A DNA stretch of 8,961 bases from the NCBI GenBank assembly GCA_012841845.1, contig DUTZ01000382.1, positions 1-8,961 on the forward strand, read 5' to 3'. Every line of letters starts with the position of its first letter. Position 1 is the stretch's first letter. This DNA comes from Actinomycetales bacterium (GTDB lineage Bacteria; Actinomycetota; Actinomycetes; Mycobacteriales; Mycobacteriaceae). The notes beneath the pieces were generated by a model. The model searched no databases. It was given only the letters and a program-made list of their open reading frames with translations, and had not been told where the DNA came from. Of this stretch, positions 1 through 8,424 are shown piece by piece. Both the position numbers and the translations under genes were made by a program.

Positions 1-1104
1 CTCGACTCCCCCACGAACCGGGCCCCCGTCCGGCCGCGCCGGGGGCTGGGGCTGCTGTGGCTGCTGTTGGTTCTCGCCGCGGCGGTCGCGGTGGCGGTGG
101 CCGGCTGGTGGCTCGGCTCCGGCCGTTTCGCCACCGTCCCCTCGGTCCAGGGCATGTCGGTGGGCCAGGCGACCGAGGCGGTGTCCGCCGTCGGGCTCGT
201 CGCCGAGACCCGGGACGCCTACAGCGACGAGGTCCCCCGCGCCGGGCTCGTCGGCACCGACCCCACCGCCGGCTCCCGCCTGCCCAAGGGAGACCCGGTC
301 GCCGTGCTCGTCTCCGCAGGACGCCCCGTCGTCCCCGAGGTGGGCGCCCGGCGGGACCTCGACTCCGTCTCCCAGCTCCTGCGCGACACCTCGCTGGAGC
401 CGGTCCGCGGCGGCACCGAACACTCCGACACAGTGCCCGTGGGCGAGGTGGTGACCCTCGACCCGAGGCCCGGCACCACGGTCTCCGTGGGCTCCCGCGT
501 GGCGATGCTCACCAGCTCCGGCCCCGCGCCCGTCGCCGTCCCCGACGTCACCGGGCTCGAAGAGGACCAGGCCCGCACCGCGCTCGAGGGCGCCGGGCTC
601 ACGGTGGGGCGGGTCGAGGCCGTGTTCGACGAGGAGGTCGACCGCGGCCGGGTGGTGGGCACCGACCCGGAGGCCGGCACCGACACCGCGCGGGGCGACG
701 CCGTCACCCTCCGCGTCTCCAACGCCCTCACCGTTCCCGACGTGCGCGACATGCCCGAGGACGAGGCGCAGGAGGTCCTGTCGGAGGCGGGCTTCACCGT
801 GGTCCGCGACGCACCGGAGACGGACCGGCGGATCACCGACGGCCGGATCGTCCGCAGCGACCCGCCCGCCGGGCGGCGCGTGGACCCCGCGAACGCGGTG
901 GTGCGGATCGTGCCCTCGGACTCCGTGACCGTGCCCATGGTCCTGGGCTCGCGGGCCTCCGACGCCCAGCGGACGCTCCGGGAGGCCGGGCTGGAGGCGA
1001 CGATCGACACCGGGACGGGCCGGGGCATCGTCTACGGGCAGACACCGCTGCCCGGGCGGGTGGTGCAGCGCGGCAGCACCATCGAGCTCGACGCGGTGGG
1101 CTGA
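1..1104 (+). CDS. pknL: PknL-type Ser/Thr protein kinase, C-terminal part (TM segment + five PASTA repeats), 5' partial
   Basis: The reading frame is open from base 1 to the TGA at 1102-1104 (367 codons), so the start and the whole cytoplasmic kinase domain lie outside the window. An arginine-rich juxtamembrane stretch (codons 7-14) is followed by one hydrophobic membrane span (about codons 16-40, Leu/Ala/Val-rich, ending in GWWLG). Five PASTA repeats of about 60-65 residues follow, each opening with a V-P-x-V-like strand and most carrying a D-P-x-x-G turn. PASTA domains of bacterial kinases bind muropeptides or lipid II outside the cell and signal to growth and division. The assignment to PknL rather than PknB rests mainly on the adjacent convergent aroG, the same arrangement as Rv2176/Rv2178c. 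M. tuberculosis PknL, as I recall it, is short and lacks PASTA repeats, whereas corynebacterial PknL has them. A TTG at 67 lies inside the membrane segment and is not a plausible start. Confidence 0.9.
   Translation, partial: LDSPTNRAPVRPRRGLGLLWLLLVLAAAVAVAVAGWWLGSGRFATVPSVQGMSVGQATEAVSAVGLVAETRDAYSDEVPRAGLVGTDPTAGSRLPKGDPVAVLVSAGRPVVPEVGARRDLDSVSQLLRDTSLEPVRGGTEHSDTVPVGEVVTLDPRPGTTVSVGSRVAMLTSSGPAPVAVPDVTGLEEDQARTALEGAGLTVGRVEAVFDEEVDRGRVVGTDPEAGTDTARGDAVTLRVSNALTVPDVRDMPEDEAQEVLSEAGFTVVRDAPETDRRITDGRIVRSDPPAGRRVDPANAVVRIVPSDSVTVPMVLGSRASDAQRTLREAGLEATIDTGTGRGIVYGQTPLPGRVVQRGSTIELDAVG
130..1098 (+). repeat. Five consecutive PASTA domain repeats within PknL
   Basis: Approximate borders are 130-321, 328-522, 532-723, 727-921 and 925-1098. 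Repeats 1, 3 and 4 share the pattern V-P-x-V, a helix with regularly spaced Ala/Glu, an A/E-x-G-L/F turn, then a G-R/L-V-G-T/R-S/T-D-P-x-A-G turn and a closing V-x-L-x-V strand. Repeat 2 is more divergent in its first helix, and repeat 5 has a shortened middle with Q-x-P-x-P-G in place of D-P-x-A-G. These are protein-level repeats; the DNA is diverged and no long exact repeat is visible. Confidence 0.85.
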
Positions 1105-1111
1105 GCCCGGG

Positions 1112-3065
<1,954 letters not shown>

Positions 3066-3068
3066 GCC

Positions 3069-3803
3069 TCAGCGCTGCTCGTCGCCCGGCTGGTCCAGGA
3101 GGTTGTGGCCGGACTCGCGTAGCGCCTGGAGCCGCTTCTTCTCGTCGGCCCCGTAGGTGTCGTGGACGTACTCCTGCCCGGTGAGCGCCTGGATGCGCCG
3201 CATGAGCTCGTCGGTGATCTCGCGCTCGGCGGCGCGGTCGCCCACGCGGTCCGCCCAGGCGGCGGTGTCGAGCGGCTCGCCGATCCGCACCCGCACGCGG
3301 GCGGAGAGCGGGAACCGCCGGATCCGGCGCACGTACTCGTCGCTGCCGATCACGCCCACGGGGACGATCGGCACACCCGCCCGCATGGCGAGCCGGGCGG
3401 GCCCCGTCTTGCCGCGGTAGAGTCGGCCGTCCGGCGAGCGGGTCCCCTCGGGGTAGATGCACAGCAGCTCGCCGGAGGAGAGCACCTCCAGGCCGGCGTC
3501 CAGCGCGGCCTGCGCGGAGTCGGCGTTGGTCCGGTCGATCGGATGCTGGCCGCTGCCCGCGAAGAACCAGCGGCTGAGCATGCCCTTGATGCCGGTACCG
3601 GTGTAGTAGTCGCTCTTGGCCAGGAAGGTCACCCGGCGGGGCGCGACGAGCGGCATGAAGAGCCAGTCGGCCACCGACAGGTGGTTGCCGACCAGCAGCG
3701 CGGGGCCGGACGCCGGGAAGTTCTCCCGGCCCTCGAACGTCGGCCGCCCGGTCACCCGGAGAAACGGACCGATCAACACGTACTTCAAGAGCCAGTACAG
3801 CAT
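3069..3803 (-). CDS. plsC: 1-acyl-glycerol-3-phosphate acyltransferase family protein (PlsC-like, Rv2182c type)
   Basis: The protein probably transfers an acyl chain from acyl-CoA or acyl-ACP to a lysophospholipid at the inner face of the membrane. With the ATG at 3803 it has 244 residues, and the conserved acyltransferase blocks appear in order: NHLSVAD with the catalytic H-x4-D pair (His41/Asp46), the DRTN block (about 90-93), YPEGTRSPDG (about 117-126, glycerol-phosphate binding) and VPIVPVG (about 144-150). A hydrophobic N-terminal segment (LYWLLKYVLIGPFL) would anchor or dip into the membrane. A GTG at 3815 would add four residues, but ATG 3803 has a GGAG six bases upstream and fits the usual N-terminus better. 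The gene lies 54 bases after the ArsA-like gene and 3 bases before the exoribonuclease gene. Family members differ in acceptor (lysophosphatidate, PIM-type lipids), so the exact substrate is inferred only as a glycerophospholipid. Confidence 0.9.
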   Translation of the reverse strand: MLYWLLKYVLIGPFLRVTGRPTFEGRENFPASGPALLVGNHLSVADWLFMPLVAPRRVTFLAKSDYYTGTGIKGMLSRWFFAGSGQHPIDRTNADSAQAALDAGLEVLSSGELLCIYPEGTRSPDGRLYRGKTGPARLAMRAGVPIVPVGVIGSDEYVRRIRRFPLSARVRVRIGEPLDTAAWADRVGDRAAEREITDELMRRIQALTGQEYVHDTYGADEKKRLQALRESGHNLLDQPGDEQR

Positions 3804-3857
3804 CGCGGGCTCCACTCCTCGCCGGTGGTCGGGATCGTGCTCGGGGTCGAGGGGATA

Positions 3858-4745
3858 CTACCCGGCGCGGTCGGCCGAACCGGTCGGGACGAGGTGAGCC
3901 GGCCACAGCGCCGGGTCGGGCACGAAGCTCGCCACCACCGCACCGGCAGCACCGTCGTGGACGGAGTCCACGAGGATGCAGCGCGCGAGCAGCGGGGGCA
4001 GCGGGAGCGCGGCACGGAAACCGTCGAGCTCGAGCCGCAGCCGGTCACCCTCGACGGTGATCGGCGCGGTGGGCGGGTCGGGGACGGCGAGCGTGGCGCG
4101 GAAGCCCCCCTCGTCGTCGGGGGTCACCTCGGGGGTGACGGCGCCGCGGGCCAGTGCCGCCAGCCGGGCCGTCCGCTCCGGCGAGGCCCCCAGGACGAGC
4201 ATCTCGACCGGCCCGGCGAGGAAGTCGGTGACGTCCCCGGCCATCAGGGACAACCGGTGGGCCTCCTGCACCCGCAGGTCGGCCCGGTCCCCCGCCGCCA
4301 TGGACGCGAACCGCACGTGGGCGGGCCACCGGGACTCCACGAACGCCGCGAGCTCACCCGTCGCGGCGATCCGTCGGACGGCCGCGAGGTCGCCGTCGAG
4401 CTCCACCACCACCACGTCCCACGCACCGGCGGCGGCGGCCCGGCGGGCGTACTCCCACCCCAGGACCGCCGCGAGCGGGGCATCGCTGCCGGTGGTGAGC
4501 GCGGCGAGCACGTCGTCGTCGGGGTCCGTGGCACCCGAGCGGTACGCCTCGAGCCGGGCGACGGGGTCGTCGGCACGGACCTCCACCGGGCCCTCGTCGG
4601 AGGTGTCGAGCCGGGCGTCCACCGCGGAGGGATGCGCCGTGAGGACCAGCGCGGTGCCGCCGTCCGCCAGCAGCAGGTCGCCGATCGCCTCCGAGCGGTC
4701 CCGGATGTCGCCGCCCAGGACCACCACGACCCGGCCGGCGGTCAT
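3858..4745 (-). CDS. ArsA-like protein without a recognisable P-loop (Rv2184c position)
   Basis: The protein has 295 residues, with ATG at 4745 and TAG at 3858-3860. It opens with a Rossmann-like strand (VVVVLGG, 6-12), but the expected deviant Walker A (GKGGVGKT-like) is replaced by GGDIRDRSEA, with no Gly-Lys-Thr. A second strand ends VVVVELDGD (111-119), the place where an ArsA ATPase would have its Walker B Asp. The last ~80 residues (about 215-282) look like the HSP20-like C-terminal domain of ArsA/GET3-type proteins: short beta strands, a GDRLRLEL core, then LPLPPLLARCILVDSV. The position matches Rv2184c of M. tuberculosis, which as I recall is longer (about 380 residues). The start overlaps the SRPBCC stop by ATGA, with GGAGG just upstream, so translation is coupled. 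Function is unknown. It may be a pseudo-ATPase paired with the SRPBCC protein; that is inference from context and the lost motif. Confidence 0.75.
   Translation of the reverse strand: MTAGRVVVVLGGDIRDRSEAIGDLLLADGGTALVLTAHPSAVDARLDTSDEGPVEVRADDPVARLEAYRSGATDPDDDVLAALTTGSDAPLAAVLGWEYARRAAAAGAWDVVVVELDGDLAAVRRIAATGELAAFVESRWPAHVRFASMAAGDRADLRVQEAHRLSLMAGDVTDFLAGPVEMLVLGASPERTARLAALARGAVTPEVTPDDEGGFRATLAVPDPPTAPITVEGDRLRLELDGFRAALPLPPLLARCILVDSVHDGAAGAVVASFVPDPALWPAHLVPTGSADRAG
4742..4745 (-). other. ATGA start/stop overlap coupling the SRPBCC and ArsA-like genes
   Basis: On the minus strand the TGA of the SRPBCC gene (4744-4742) overlaps the ATG of the ArsA-like gene (4745-4743). A GGAGG lies about four bases before the ATG, inside the end of the SRPBCC gene. 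This is the classic arrangement for terminating ribosomes to restart on the next gene, and implies matched expression of the two proteins. Confidence 0.85.
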
Positions 4746-5203
4746 CGCGCCTCCACCCGGCGCTTGAGCTCGCTCAGCGCGGCGCCGATGATGCGCCGCT
4801 CCGCGCGGCTGCGGAGCCGGCCGATCACGGGCACCATCAGTTCCAGCTCGAGGCGATAGTCGACCTGGGTCCCGTCCCCGACCGGGGCCAGCCGGTACGA
4901 CCCGGTCTGCGACCGCATGAGAGTGGAGCTCTCCAACCGCCACTCGACGCTGCGGCCGTCCGCGGACCACGAGTACTGCAGGACGTACTCGTCGGTGATC
5001 GCCCCCGCGTCCAGCTCGAACCGCACCCGGTCGGGGCGGTCGTCGGCCCCCACGGACAGCACCTCGGCGGCCGTGATCGACTCCGCCCACTCGGGGTACC
5101 CGGCGAAGTCGGCGATGACGTCCATGACGACGTCGACCGGCGCGTCCACCACCGTGGAGTCGCTGGTCGGCCAGACCTCGGGGGGACCGTTGTCCTCGCT
5201 CAT
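4742..5203 (-). CDS. SRPBCC (START-like / polyketide cyclase-dehydrase) family protein, Rv2185c type
   Basis: The protein has 153 residues and the overall pattern of the helix-grip fold: an N-terminal beta strand (STVVDAPVDVVMDVIADFAGYPEW, residues 16-39) leading into the short helices and the Y-P-x-W signature, a run of antiparallel strands (about 58-120), and a long amphipathic C-terminal helix (about 128-152). Such folds enclose a hydrophobic pocket for lipids or other small hydrophobic ligands; no ligand can be deduced here. The M. tuberculosis counterpart by position is Rv2185c (TB16.3). ATG 5203 is chosen because it opens the family-like N-terminus; the open frame upstream is a GC artefact. 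The upstream sequence has only a weak G-rich stretch (GGTGG) for ribosome binding. The stop overlaps the start of the ArsA-like gene (4742-4745), making a coupled pair. It is divergent from fadD15. Confidence 0.9.
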   Translation of the reverse strand: MSEDNGPPEVWPTSDSTVVDAPVDVVMDVIADFAGYPEWAESITAAEVLSVGADDRPDRVRFELDAGAITDEYVLQYSWSADGRSVEWRLESSTLMRSQTGSYRLAPVGDGTQVDYRLELELMVPVIGRLRSRAERRIIGAALSELKRRVEAR

Positions 5204-5307
5204 GCCACCAAGCTTCACACATCGCGCCGCGGCGTGTCCCGGCGGTGACGGGTGGGAGGACGGAGGGCCTGTTCCGGGCGGTCGTCGCGCACGGCCCCCC
5301 GCGGCGA

Positions 5308-5313
5308 TAAGGT
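5308..5313 (+). promoter_or_regulatory. Possible -10 element for fadD15
   Basis: TAAGGT matches the actinobacterial TANNNT -10 pattern and is preceded by GCGA. It would give a leader of about 65-70 bases before the ATG at 5387. No convincing -35 is seen 16-19 bases upstream, so the call is weak. It lies in the 183-base divergent region 5204-5386, in which I could not find a good minus-strand -10 for the SRPBCC gene. Confidence 0.3.
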
Positions 5314-5373
5314 GTCCCCACCGCTTACCGCCGTCCGGTCGAACTCTCCAGCGAAAAGGCCGGTGGCTCCACC

Positions 5374-5380
5374 AGGAGGA
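5374..5380 (+). promoter_or_regulatory. Strong ribosome binding site of fadD15
   Basis: AGGAGGA is close to a perfect complement of the 16S 3' end and stands six bases before the ATG at 5387. It fixes the fadD15 start at 5387 over the open frame that extends upstream to 5252. It is the strongest Shine-Dalgarno sequence in the window, and CTCC four bases upstream could pair with it. Confidence 0.85.
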
Positions 5381-5386
5381 CCCCTC

Positions 5387-7192
5387 ATGCGCGAATACGT
5401 GGCCGTTCCCGCCGACTTCTCCGTCCCCGACGACTGGTCCTGCGTGCAGTCCGCGTACGACCGGGCGGCCCGGACGCCCGATCACGTGGCCTTCCGCCGG
5501 CCCGTGGACGGCCGCTGGGTCGACGTCACCGACCGCGAGTTCGCCGACACGGTCCGCGCGGTGGGCCGCGGCCTCGTCGCCGCGGGGATCGAGCCGGGCG
5601 ACCGCGTCGCGCTCCTGTGCTCGACCCGCTACGAGTGGAACGTCATCGACTTCGCCATCTGGTCCACCGGCGGCGTCACCGTGCCGATCTACGACAGCTC
5701 GTCCGCCGAGCAGGTCCGCTGGATCATGGAGGACTCCGGCGCGCGGCTCATCCTGGTGGAGACCGACGAGCAGGCCGGGACCGCGCGCGAGGGCACCGAC
5801 GGCCTCGACCACGTCCGCGACATCCTCGTCATCGACGGCGCCGGCACCCCGGCGATCGACGCGCTCGTCGCCTCCGGCGAGGGCGTCGACCCGTCGGTGC
5901 TCGACGAGCGCCGGGCGGGAATGGACGCGGACTCCCCCGCCACGCTCATCTACACCTCCGGCACCACCGGGCGCCCCAAGGGCTGCATGCTCACGCACCG
6001 GAACTTCATGTCGGAGACCCTGTCGATCCTGGAGACGCCGTTCCACCGCTACCTGCGCGAGGACGCCTCCACCGTGATGTTCCTGCCGCTGGCCCACGTG
6101 CTGGCCCGCGCCATCACCTACGCGGGCTTCCACGCCGGCGTGCAGATCGTCCACTCCTCCGACCTGATCAACCTCGTCGACACCTTCGGCGAGATGCGGC
6201 CGCACTACATCCTCGCGGTGCCGCGCGTCTTCCAGAAGGTCTTCACCAAGGCCCAGGCCACCGCGCAGGACGGCGGCAAGCTCAAGGCCTGGATCTTCGC
6301 CAAGGCCACCGAGACGGCCGTCGCCTACTCCAAGGCCAACCGCGGCCCGGGCAAGGTGGGCCCGCTGCTCAAGGCCCGCCACGCGCTGTTCACCAAGCTG
6401 GTCTACGGCAAGCTCGTCGCCGCGCTCGGCGGCCGCTGCGAGGTCGCCATCTCCGGTGGCGCCCCGCTGGGCGAGCGACTCACCCACTTCTTCGACGGCA
6501 TCGGGGTCAATATCTTCGAGGGCTACGGCCTCACCGAGACCTGCGCCGCGATCACGGTCAACACCCCCGACGCGATGCGGATCGGCAGCGTCGGTCAGCC
6601 CCTGCCCGGCTGCGCCGTCCGGATCGCGACGGACGGCGAGGTCGAGGTGTCGGGCCCCGTCGTCACCGCCGGCTACTGGGGCAACGAGAAGGCCACCGCC
6701 GAGTCGTTCGCCGACGGCTGGTTCCGCACCGGCGACCTCGGGTCGCTGGACGAGGACGGCTTCCTCACGATCACGGGGCGCAAGAAGGAGATCATCGTCA
6801 CCGCCGGCGGCAAGAACGTCGCCCCCAACCAGCTCGAGGACGCGCTGCGGGCCGACCCGCTCATCTCCGAGGCCGTGTGTGTGGGCGACGGCAAGCCGTT
6901 CATCTCCGTGCTGCTCACCCTGGACCCCGAGGCCCTCGAGCGGTGGAAGGCCTACCGCGAGAAGTCGGGCAGCCTCTACGAGCTGCTCTCCGACGCGGAC
7001 ATGATCGAGCACCTCGACCAGTCGATCTCCCGTGCCAACCGGACGGTCTCGCACACCGAGTCGATCAAGAAGTACCACGTGCTGCCCGACCAGTTCACCG
7101 AGGAGACCGGGGAGCTCACGGCCTCACTCAAGGTCAAGCGCAACGTCGTGCACCAGAAGTTCGCGGCCCAGATCGAGGACCTCTACTCCTGA
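5387..7192 (+). CDS. fadD15: Long-chain fatty-acid--CoA ligase (FadD15 type)
   Basis: This adenylate-forming enzyme activates fatty acids with ATP to acyl-AMP and then to acyl-CoA. The protein has 601 residues (M. tuberculosis FadD15 about 600). Core motifs are in order: phosphate-binding YTSGTTGRPKG (189-199), GGAPLGERL (358-366), EGYGLTET (378-385), FRTGDLG with the ribose-binding Asp450, the hinge region GRKKEIIVTAGGKNVAP (464-480) and the C-terminal GELTASLKVKR (575-585), where Lys582 fits the catalytic A10 lysine. The middle insertion around 285-345, rich in Lys and Ala, is typical of long-chain acyl-CoA synthetases of this branch. There is no signal peptide; it should be cytosolic or peripherally membrane-bound. 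The start is fixed by AGGAGGA at 5374. The gene is transcribed alone, diverging from the SRPBCC gene and converging with pimB'. Its location beside PIM and phospholipid genes suggests it supplies acyl-CoA for envelope lipids, which is inference. Confidence 0.95.
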   Translation: MREYVAVPADFSVPDDWSCVQSAYDRAARTPDHVAFRRPVDGRWVDVTDREFADTVRAVGRGLVAAGIEPGDRVALLCSTRYEWNVIDFAIWSTGGVTVPIYDSSSAEQVRWIMEDSGARLILVETDEQAGTAREGTDGLDHVRDILVIDGAGTPAIDALVASGEGVDPSVLDERRAGMDADSPATLIYTSGTTGRPKGCMLTHRNFMSETLSILETPFHRYLREDASTVMFLPLAHVLARAITYAGFHAGVQIVHSSDLINLVDTFGEMRPHYILAVPRVFQKVFTKAQATAQDGGKLKAWIFAKATETAVAYSKANRGPGKVGPLLKARHALFTKLVYGKLVAALGGRCEVAISGGAPLGERLTHFFDGIGVNIFEGYGLTETCAAITVNTPDAMRIGSVGQPLPGCAVRIATDGEVEVSGPVVTAGYWGNEKATAESFADGWFRTGDLGSLDEDGFLTITGRKKEIIVTAGGKNVAPNQLEDALRADPLISEAVCVGDGKPFISVLLTLDPEALERWKAYREKSGSLYELLSDADMIEHLDQSISRANRTVSHTESIKKYHVLPDQFTEETGELTASLKVKRNVVHQKFAAQIEDLYS

Positions 7193-7201
7193 CGAGTCGG
7201 A

Positions 7202-7213
7202 CCCCGGCCGGGG
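7202..7213. terminator. GC palindrome between convergent fadD15 and pimB'
   Basis: CCCCGGCCGGGG is a perfect 12-base palindrome inside the 25-base gap between the two stop codons. As RNA it can form a four-pair CCCC/GGGG stem with a GGCC loop in either direction. No U-run follows, so it is at best a weak bidirectional terminator. Confidence 0.3.
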
Positions 7214-7217
7214 CCGC

Positions 7218-8351
7218 TCACCCGCCCGCGAGCACGCGGGCCATGCCCCGGCCGAGGTCCTCCCAGCGCCATCGCTCGAGCACCCAACTGCGGCCGGCCA
7301 CGCCCATCGAGGACGCCCGTGGCCGGTCGGTGAGCAGACCCGCCACCGCGTCGGCCACCTCGCCCACCGCGGTGCCGTCCACCACGAGGCCGGTGCGTCC
7401 GTCGATCACGGTCTCCGGCGCCCCGCCACTGCGTCCCGCGACCACGGGGACGCCGCACGCCGAGGCCTCGAGGTAGACGATCCCGAGACCCTCCACGTCG
7501 AGCCCCCCGCCGCGGGTGCGGCACGGCATGGCGAACACGTCCGCCATCCGGTGGTGGTCGACGATCTCCTCGGCAGGGACGCGTCCGGTGAAGACGACGC
7601 GGTCGGCCACGCCGTGCCGCCGGGCGAGTCCCTCGAGGGTCTTCCGGTACGGACCCCCGCCGACCACGACGAGCAGCGCGTCGGGCGCACGCCGGACGAT
7701 CTCCGGCATCGCGCGGATGAGCACGTCCTGCCCCTTGCGCGGCACGAGGCGGGACAGGCACACGATCACGTCCCTGTCCGCGACGCCGTACCGCTCGCGG
7801 ATCGCGCGCCGGCGTACCGGGTCGGGCCGGAACGTCCCGGTGTCCACCCCGCCCGGCTGGTGGACCAGGCGGGCGCGGGGACCGAACGCGGACGCGAACC
7901 GCCGGCGCGTGTACTCGCTCACGTAGGTGATCGCGTCGGTGGAGTCGCCGATCACCCGGAGGACCTGACGGGCGCCGGGGACCATGGACCAGCCCACCTC
8001 GTGCCCGTGGGTGCTCGCGACGATCCGGGTCACGGGCCCGGTGCGCAGGACCGGCGCCAGCGTCGCGAGGGGCGCGGCCGCCCCGAACCACACCGTGCCC
8101 GCCCCGAAGTCGTCCGCGAGTCGCCGTGCGCGGTGGGCCAGGTCCGGCGTGGGCAACAGCATCTCCGTGGGCACCCGCTCGACCACGTACGGCCGCGTGG
8201 CGTCGTAGGCCGCGGACTCCTCTCCCCGGAAGGTGGAGGCGAGGACCGCGACGTCGTCGGGGTCGAGCTGCGCGAGGTAGGTCTCGAGATACGACTGGAT
8301 CCCGCCGGGGCGCGGCGGGTAGTCGTTGGTGATCAGCAGAGTCCGCGTCAT
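7218..8351 (-). CDS. pimB': PimB'-type GDP-mannose-dependent phosphatidylinositol monomannoside mannosyltransferase (GT4)
   Basis: PimB' adds the second mannose to phosphatidylinositol mannoside, using GDP-mannose at the cytoplasmic face of the membrane, an early step toward PIMs, lipomannan and lipoarabinomannan. The protein has 377 residues from ATG 8351 (M. tuberculosis Rv2188c about 385). Features of the GT-B fold are visible: the N-terminal loop YPPRPGGIQSYL (11-22), THGHE with His117, the donor-site pair Arg201/Lys206 in LSRLVPRKGQD, a VVGGGP turn (229-234), and the E-x7-E motif (Glu287/Glu295) in EGLGIVYLEASACG of family GT4. A GTG at 8369 would add six residues (MAGSSP), but homologues begin directly with a short M-x-R-x-L-L-x-T-N-D. 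A GGCAGG lies about ten bases before the ATG. Paralogous GT4 enzymes such as MgtA are possible, but the GGIQSYL loop and neighbours favour PimB'. Confidence 0.92.
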   Translation of the reverse strand: MTRTLLITNDYPPRPGGIQSYLETYLAQLDPDDVAVLASTFRGEESAAYDATRPYVVERVPTEMLLPTPDLAHRARRLADDFGAGTVWFGAAAPLATLAPVLRTGPVTRIVASTHGHEVGWSMVPGARQVLRVIGDSTDAITYVSEYTRRRFASAFGPRARLVHQPGGVDTGTFRPDPVRRRAIRERYGVADRDVIVCLSRLVPRKGQDVLIRAMPEIVRRAPDALLVVVGGGPYRKTLEGLARRHGVADRVVFTGRVPAEEIVDHHRMADVFAMPCRTRGGGLDVEGLGIVYLEASACGVPVVAGRSGGAPETVIDGRTGLVVDGTAVGEVADAVAGLLTDRPRASSMGVAGRSWVLERWRWEDLGRGMARVLAGG

Positions 8352-8372
8352 CGGAGACGAGCCTGCCACAGT

Positions 8373-8397
8373 CCGGGCCGTCGCCCGGTTCCGGGCG
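8373..8397. terminator. Overlapping, mutually exclusive GC hairpins between the ripC-like gene and pimB'
   Basis: Two perfect stems share one arm. CCGGGC (8373-8378) pairs with GCCCGG (8383-8388) across a four-base loop, and the same region pairs forward as the 16-base palindrome CGCCCGGTTCCGGGCG (8382-8397). Both lie in the 73-base gap 8352-8424, just after the minus-strand stop of the ripC-like gene. No U-run follows. They may act as a terminator for that gene or as a leader structure for pimB'. Confidence 0.4.
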
Positions 8398-8424
8398 CGG
8401 GGTTCCGGGCGCGGGGTTTCGGGC
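8389..8424. repeat. 14-base tandem repeat, about 2.6 copies
   Basis: The unit TTCCGGGCGCGGGG occurs exactly at 8389-8402 and 8403-8416, followed by a partial third copy TTTCGGGC (8417-8424) with one change. The array ends at the base before the stop codon of the ripC-like gene (8425-8427, minus strand). It is non-coding on both sides and is the only short tandem repeat I see in the window. Confidence 0.85.

Noticed and set aside
3813..3815. GTG as the start of the acyltransferase gene
   Set aside because: The purine stretch sits directly against this GTG, while ATG at 3803 has GGAG at six bases and gives the usual family N-terminus.
3855..3860. TAGTAT on the minus strand as a -10 for a separate acyltransferase promoter
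   Set aside because: It fits TANNNT but overlaps the stop codon of the ArsA-like gene, and no -35 could be found at 16-18 bases; left as an unproven possibility.
3162..4859. Plus-strand open frame of 565 codons across the acyltransferase and ArsA-like genes
   Set aside because: It spans two well-supported minus-strand genes and their intergenic gap, with low-complexity His/Arg/Gly/Val composition and no motif.
5204..7078. Minus-strand open frame running from the SRPBCC gene far back through fadD15 (778 codons in total)
   Set aside because: Only its last 153 codons look like a protein family. The rest is antisense to fadD15 and reads as a GC-rich shadow.
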